NCBI GenBank assembly: GCA_947464885.1
Contig: CANHYZ010000064.1
Coordinates: 1-8,905, forward strand
Length of the DNA: 8,905 nt
From: Flavobacteriales bacterium
Lineage (GTDB): Bacteria > Bacteroidota > Bacteroidia > Flavobacteriales_D > Sanyastnellaceae
Reading direction: 5' to 3'
Part shown: in pieces, positions 5,677 through 8,905 of the stretch
How the letters are laid out: each line of letters opens with the position of its first letter
Numbering within the stretch: position 1 is the first letter of the stretch
Notes under the pieces: model-generated
Told to the model about the DNA's origin: nothing
Database searches by the model: none
Seen by the model: only the letters and a program-made list of their open reading frames with translations
Program-made: the position numbers and the translations under genes

Positions 5677-5707
5677 TTGCATGTTTACACGCTTTCGTCA
5701 TTCTTTG
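5677..5707 (+). promoter_or_regulatory. Weak candidate promoter of the T9SS protein/fibre unit
   Basis: TTG at 5677-5679, 20 bp, then ATTCTTTG at 5700-5707. Spacing and the TTTG half fit the Bacteroidota pattern, but the TA of TAnnTTTG is missing. It would give a leader of roughly 20 nt before the ATG at 5733. Read-through from the START-like gene is an alternative. Confidence 0.3.
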
Positions 5708-5732
5708 TGGTTTAAATCATCCCATCCCGATC

Positions 5733-6197
5733 ATGAAGAATTTCAGTTTACTTACATTCTTATTTGCCCCCATCCTAGTCTGTGCACAAACCGCCACGGT
5801 AGCTTCAGGAGGTGATGCTGTTTCCGGTTCCGGAAGCGTGTCCTACTCCATCGGTCAGATCGCCGTTGGAAACACGACCACCCCGATGGCTTCCGTGAAT
5901 GAGGGCGTTCAACAACCCTATGAGCTTTTTGCAGTTCATGTAGATGAACCTTTGCAGGCCATCAGCATTTCACTGTTCCCCAACCCCACACTTTCGGAGG
6001 TGGTGATTCAGATTCCTTCTTCCGAGCTTGATTTAACGGCTTCATTTTTTTCAAGCGATGGCAAGCTTGTTCAGCAAATACAATTAGCCGGAGCGCGCAC
6101 TGCAGTAAACATGAGCGATTGGTCGGCATCTACTTACCTCGTTCAAATCACCAATGGCAAAGGCAACACCGCCGCTTACAAGCTCATCAAGCACTAG
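5733..6197 (+). CDS. Small secreted protein with T9SS type A sorting domain
   Basis: A 154-residue protein exported in two steps. Residues 1-18 are a signal peptide (cleavage near VCA-QT). The C-terminal 75 residues (about 80-154) match the T9SS type A sorting domain: SLFPNPTLSEVVIQIPS, then FFSSDGKLVQQ, then SASTYLVQIT, then the terminal basic strand AAYKLIKH. Such domains send proteins across the outer membrane through the type IX system and are usually removed on secretion. What remains, residues 19-75, is short: ASGGDAVSGSGSVSYSIGQIAVG, then NEGVQQPYE. This GG-x-x-x-SG-x-GS-x-SYSIGQ pattern recurs in Bacteroidota proteins beside large repeat or fibre genes, as I recall. With only about 60 mature residues it looks like an attachment or accessory piece rather than an enzyme. 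It sits 30 bp before the collagen-like fibre gene and is probably co-transcribed; partnership is inferred from position only. Confidence 0.9.
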   Translation: MKNFSLLTFLFAPILVCAQTATVASGGDAVSGSGSVSYSIGQIAVGNTTTPMASVNEGVQQPYELFAVHVDEPLQAISISLFPNPTLSEVVIQIPSSELDLTASFFSSDGKLVQQIQLAGARTAVNMSDWSASTYLVQITNGKGNTAAYKLIKH

Positions 6198-6227
6198 GTT
6201 CATCATCTTTCTTTAAAACCCTTTTCT

Positions 6228-8905
6228 ATGAATAAGCAATCCATTTTCAGTATTGCCATCGGTATTGTATTGTCCGTTGTGAGCCTAACAGGCTATTCCC
6301 AAGCACCTCAAAAAATGAGTTACCAGGCAGTTGTGCGTAATGCGTCACAAGCACTGGTCACGAATCAACCCGTAGGCATGCGTTTAAGCATCATGCGCGG
6401 AGTAGCCGGCGAAGAAGTAGTGTACGTTGAAACACAGACACCGACTACGAATACGAATGGACTCGTGACACTCGAAATTGGCAGCGGCTCGGTTCAAACC
6501 GGCGACTTCAGCACCATTGATTGGTCGGATGGCCCGTACTTCATCCGCACGGAAACAGATCCACAAGGAGGCAACAATTACGCTGTATACGCGATGAGTC
6601 AACTCTTGAGTGTGCCTTATGCGCTGTATGCGGAGACTTCCGGCAGTGCACTACCCGGCCCACAAGGGCCCGAGGGACCACAAGGGCCGCAGGGTCCTCA
6701 GGGCAATGAAGGTCCTCAAGGAATTGCCGGACCACAGGGCAATGTCGGACCTCAGGGCGATCAAGGCATGCAAGGGCCTGAAGGGCCGCAAGGACCTCAG
6801 GGAGCCAACGGAACCTCGGTGGAATTTCAAGGTAGCGTGAGTAGCTCATCTGAATTACCGCTTTCCGGCAATACAGCCGGTGATGGTATTATCGCACAGG
6901 ATAACGGTCATTTATGGGTATGGGATGGCGCAGCATGGGTGGATGCAGGCAATATTCAAGGGCCGCAAGGCAATGCAGGTCCACAAGGACAGCAAGGACC
7001 ACAAGGACAGCAAGGACCAGCCGGCGCGAACGGTGCTGACGGTGCTGACGGCGTTGACGGCATCGCCGGAGCCGCTGGACCACAAGGCGCACAAGGAGAA
7101 ACCGGAGCGCAAGGACCGCAGGGGCCACAGGGCATTCAAGGTGAGCAGGGACCGCAAGGACCGGCCGGTGAGGATGGTGCTGACGGTACTTCAATCACTA
7201 TCCAAGGAAGTGCAGCGACGGAAGCGGAACTGCCTAACTCAGGGAATACAAATGGCGATGGTTACATTGTGCAGGCCACCGGACATCTGTGGGTTTGGGA
7301 TGGTACGGATTGGATTGATGCAGGAAATATTCAGGGACCACAAGGACTGCAAGGACCAACGGGCGCGACAGGTCCACAAGGAACCACAGGCTTAACCGGT
7401 GCAACAGGGCCGCAAGGACCGGCAGGACCGGCGGGGGCAACAGGCGCACAAGGAACCACAGGCTTAGTCGGCGCAACCGGGCCGCAAGGACCGGCGGGGC
7501 CTGCCGGGGCCACAGGTGCACAAGGAACCACAGGCTTAACCGGTGCAGCCGGGCCACAAGGGCCGACGGGACCAGCAGGTGCTGTAGGACCTCAAGGACC
7601 AATAGGAGCTACAGGACCGGCCGGGGCGACAGGAGCTACCGGAGCACAAGGGCCTATTGGCTTACCCGGTGCCACAGGCCCACTAGTAAGCGGCACCGTA
7701 AATCAAACATTGCGCAACAATGGAACAACCTGGGAAGCAAGCGGAGCGCTCATAAATGATGGCACCAACATCGGGGTTGGAAGAACGCCAAGCTATATTC
7801 TTGATGTGAATGGTCCAATTCGCATCCAACAAATGACGGTAAGCCAAGGGAATAATTCGATCGAAGGGTGCATTGCAATAGGGTCCAATTCATTAGCGAA
7901 TAATTCATCCGGATACGAGAATATCGCCATTGGTGGTGCTTCATTAATCAGTAATACAAGCGGTGCTGCAAATATTGCTCTTGGAATAGGCAGTTTGAAC
8001 GGATTAAGCTCAGGTAGTTCCAATATTGGCATCGGAATATCTAGTTCTCAGTACCTGACTAATCAATACGGGAACATAGCTATCGGAGAATCTACACTCA
8101 ATCAGAGCACATCTTCATTTGGAGACGATAATATTGCCATAGGAACTGAAGCCGGGGGCGCCATTGCAGGCTCAAATAGTATCGCAATTGGAAGCAATGC
8201 TCTGCTTTCTCCAAATCCATTTGTTGCATCAAACGCATTTGACAATGTTGCCATTGGAGCTGAATCACAAGCCGTTAACACATTAAGCTCGTTCAACACG
8301 ACGATAGGCAATTACACCGCTCGCTCCGGGCCTGGAAGCAGTATTACTGCTATCGGTTACGCTTCACAAGAGTACGCTAATGGCAGCGCAAACACATCCG
8401 TAGGCACTAGCAGTTTGAGAAACTCAACCGCAAGCTTCAACAGTGCTTTTGGTTTCGAATCCATGCTCAACACTACCGTAGGCGTCAACAATGCGGCCTA
8501 TGGCTATCAATCCATGCGGCAAAACACCTCGGGCCTTCAGAATACAGCATCCGGGATGTTCAGTTTCTACGAAAATATCACAGGTTCATTTAACACCGGC
8601 ATTGGATATGCATCGGGTGATTTCCGCACAAGCAACAACAATTGTGTATACGTCGGATGCGATTCATACGGCAACCTAGATAATTTGAACAACTCCGTTT
8701 GCTTAGGATTCATCACGCGAGGCACGGCCAATAATCAAGTTCGACTCGGCAATACATCCGTCACCAGTGTCGGCGGATTCGTAAACTACACCAACTTATC
8801 CGATGGTCGTTATAAGAAAAACGTTCAGGAGGATGTCAAAGGATTGGACTTCATCATGAAGTTACGTCCCGTGACCTATAACCTTGCTGTCAACGATCTT
8901 GCAAA
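6228..8905 (+). CDS. Collagen-like fibre with YadA-head-like repeats and peptidase S74 domain (3' truncated by window)
   Basis: Frame 6228 is open through the window end: 892 codons, no stop. Order of parts: signal peptide (1-24); N-terminal domain (25-141: APQKMSYQAVVRN, VYVETQTPTTNTNGL, SVPYALYAE) common at the front of Bacteroidota tail-fibre-like proteins; collagen segments 144-195, 245-320 and 370-486, all perfect Gly-X-Y; two 48-residue WVWDG modules (196-243 and 321-368) between them; a linker (487-541: TLRNNGTTWEAS, then ILDVNG); about 18 NIAIG-type repeats (542-840) resembling the head of trimeric autotransporters; and the opening of a peptidase S74 domain (NLSDGRYKKNV), whose S858 and K863 keep the Ser-x4-Lys spacing of the autocleaving endosialidase chaperone. 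These parts all form or assist homotrimers, so a trimeric surface fibre is inferred. The rest of S74, any coiled coil and any sorting domain lie beyond 8905. The ATG at 6228 gives a proper signal peptide. Confidence 0.92.
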   Translation, partial: MNKQSIFSIAIGIVLSVVSLTGYSQAPQKMSYQAVVRNASQALVTNQPVGMRLSIMRGVAGEEVVYVETQTPTTNTNGLVTLEIGSGSVQTGDFSTIDWSDGPYFIRTETDPQGGNNYAVYAMSQLLSVPYALYAETSGSALPGPQGPEGPQGPQGPQGNEGPQGIAGPQGNVGPQGDQGMQGPEGPQGPQGANGTSVEFQGSVSSSSELPLSGNTAGDGIIAQDNGHLWVWDGAAWVDAGNIQGPQGNAGPQGQQGPQGQQGPAGANGADGADGVDGIAGAAGPQGAQGETGAQGPQGPQGIQGEQGPQGPAGEDGADGTSITIQGSAATEAELPNSGNTNGDGYIVQATGHLWVWDGTDWIDAGNIQGPQGLQGPTGATGPQGTTGLTGATGPQGPAGPAGATGAQGTTGLVGATGPQGPAGPAGATGAQGTTGLTGAAGPQGPTGPAGAVGPQGPIGATGPAGATGATGAQGPIGLPGATGPLVSGTVNQTLRNNGTTWEASGALINDGTNIGVGRTPSYILDVNGPIRIQQMTVSQGNNSIEGCIAIGSNSLANNSSGYENIAIGGASLISNTSGAANIALGIGSLNGLSSGSSNIGIGISSSQYLTNQYGNIAIGESTLNQSTSSFGDDNIAIGTEAGGAIAGSNSIAIGSNALLSPNPFVASNAFDNVAIGAESQAVNTLSSFNTTIGNYTARSGPGSSITAIGYASQEYANGSANTSVGTSSLRNSTASFNSAFGFESMLNTTVGVNNAAYGYQSMRQNTSGLQNTASGMFSFYENITGSFNTGIGYASGDFRTSNNNCVYVGCDSYGNLDNLNNSVCLGFITRGTANNQVRLGNTSVTSVGGFVNYTNLSDGRYKKNVQEDVKGLDFIMKLRPVTYNLAVNDLA
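6813..6956 (+). repeat. 48-residue WVWDG module, copy A
   Basis: Residues 196-243, starting TSVEFQGS and ending WVWDGAAWVDAGNI. It aligns with copy B without gaps at 31 of 48 identical residues by my count. The SELPxSGNTxGDG half and the GHLWVWDGxxWxDAGNI half are the most conserved. Similar modules occur between collagen stretches of phage tail fibres, as I recall. It is inserted exactly between Gly-X-Y triplets. Confidence 0.9.
7188..7331 (+). repeat. 48-residue WVWDG module, copy B
   Basis: Residues 321-368, starting TSITIQGS and ending WVWDGTDWIDAGNI. It has the same length and position as copy A relative to its flanking collagen: preceded by GxDGTS or GxNGTS and followed by QGPQG. The duplicated unit is therefore module plus junction. 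Confidence 0.9.
7371..7586 (+). repeat. 72-bp tandem repeat inside collagen segment 3
   Basis: Three consecutive 72-bp (24-residue) units at 7371-7442, 7443-7514 and 7515-7586. The marker CACAAGGAACCACAGGCTTA occurs at 7375, 7447 and 7519, exactly 72 bp apart and identical at the DNA level. The units encode GxQGTTGLxGAxGPQGPxGP followed by AGAT or AGAV, so identity exceeds what the Gly-X-Y pattern requires. Confidence 0.93.
7851..8747 (+). repeat. YadA-head-like degenerate repeats (about 18)
   Basis: Motifs of the form N-I-A-I-G-x-x-S/A-L recur through residues about 542-840, usually 14-20 apart: IAIGSNSL, NIAIGGASL, NIALGIGSL, NIAIGESTL, SIAIGSNAL, NVAIGAES, then weaker forms (NTSVGTSSL, NSAFGFESM, NAAYGYQSM, NTGIGYASG, SVCLGFITR, QVRLGNTSV). 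This is the left-handed beta-roll pattern of trimeric autotransporter heads. Repeats drift from IAIG in the first half to FG, YG and SG forms in the second. Confidence 0.8.

Larger units (their letters stand above)
6657..7685 (+). repeat. Three collagen-like Gly-X-Y segments
   Basis: Gly-X-Y triplets run without interruption in 6657-6812 (17 triplets before GTS), 6960-7187 (25 before GTS) and 7335-7685 (39). GPQ is the commonest triplet. No Lys or Arg occurs in any segment. Segments 1 and 2 carry Asp and Glu; segment 3 carries no charged residue and is rich in GAT, GTT and GPA. Spurious open frames on the - strand here are an effect of the biased triplets. Confidence 0.95.

Noticed and set aside
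6541..7602. Several open frames on the - strand (and a + strand shadow frame at 6880-7395) across the collagen region
   Set aside because: They arise from the G/C-periodic Gly-X-Y codons read in other frames; their products are low-complexity (Leu-, Val- or Pro-rich), have no recognisable domain, and the 6228 frame explains the region fully.
7750..8311. Open - strand frames opposite the head-like repeats
   Set aside because: The repeated IAIG codons give complementary frames without stops; the + frame has clear protein repeats while the - frames do not.
6228..8905. Fibre gene taken as evidence of a prophage
   Set aside because: It has a signal peptide, the Bacteroidota N-terminal SYQAVVRN domain and a T9SS neighbour; no capsid, tail, lysis or integrase genes are in the window. 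Prophage origin is not excluded beyond the window.

Overview
The window looks like chromosomal DNA of a member of the Bacteroidota, probably a Flavobacteriales- or Chitinophagales-like environmental species (rank inferred from protein style only). The evidence is a type IX secretion (T9SS) C-terminal sorting domain, a DUF4369/thioredoxin lipoprotein-style oxidoreductase, a START-like protein of the Bacteroidota type, promoters of the TTG-N17-21-TAnnTTTG type, and start codons preceded by A-rich stretches rather than Shine-Dalgarno sequences.

Layout. Bases 1-214 (+) are the C-terminus of a prolyl oligopeptidase. A 16-bp tandem repeat follows and leads into a small secreted protein (243-683, +), which ends at a UUCG-loop terminator shared with a convergent helical protein (710-1186, -). 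Upstream of that lies a large exported thioredoxin-fold protein (1220-2800, -). A second, cytoplasmic thioredoxin-like protein (2992-3600, -) is divergent from a DUF2797 protein (3656-4483, +) that has lost the family's cysteines. Next is an RRM RNA-binding protein (4648-5022, +) with a near-consensus promoter and a structured leader. It shares a bidirectional terminator with a convergent tRNA-Met(CAT) (5089-5162, -). A START-like protein (5276-5659, +) follows.

The right third is a two-gene unit. A small T9SS-sorted protein (5733-6197, +) is followed after 30 bp by a very large fibre gene (6228 to beyond the window end, +). The fibre has a signal peptide, a conserved N-terminal domain, three collagen-like Gly-X-Y segments separated by two copies of a 48-residue WVWDG module, a linker, about 18 YadA-head-like repeats, and the start of a peptidase S74 intramolecular chaperone domain with its Ser-Lys pair. 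This is phage-tail-spike architecture on what looks like a cell-surface protein, and it is the most interesting part of the window.

The left part is ordinary housekeeping and envelope content. No CRISPR array, insertion sequence or integrase was seen. No gene-free stretch exceeds about 190 bp.
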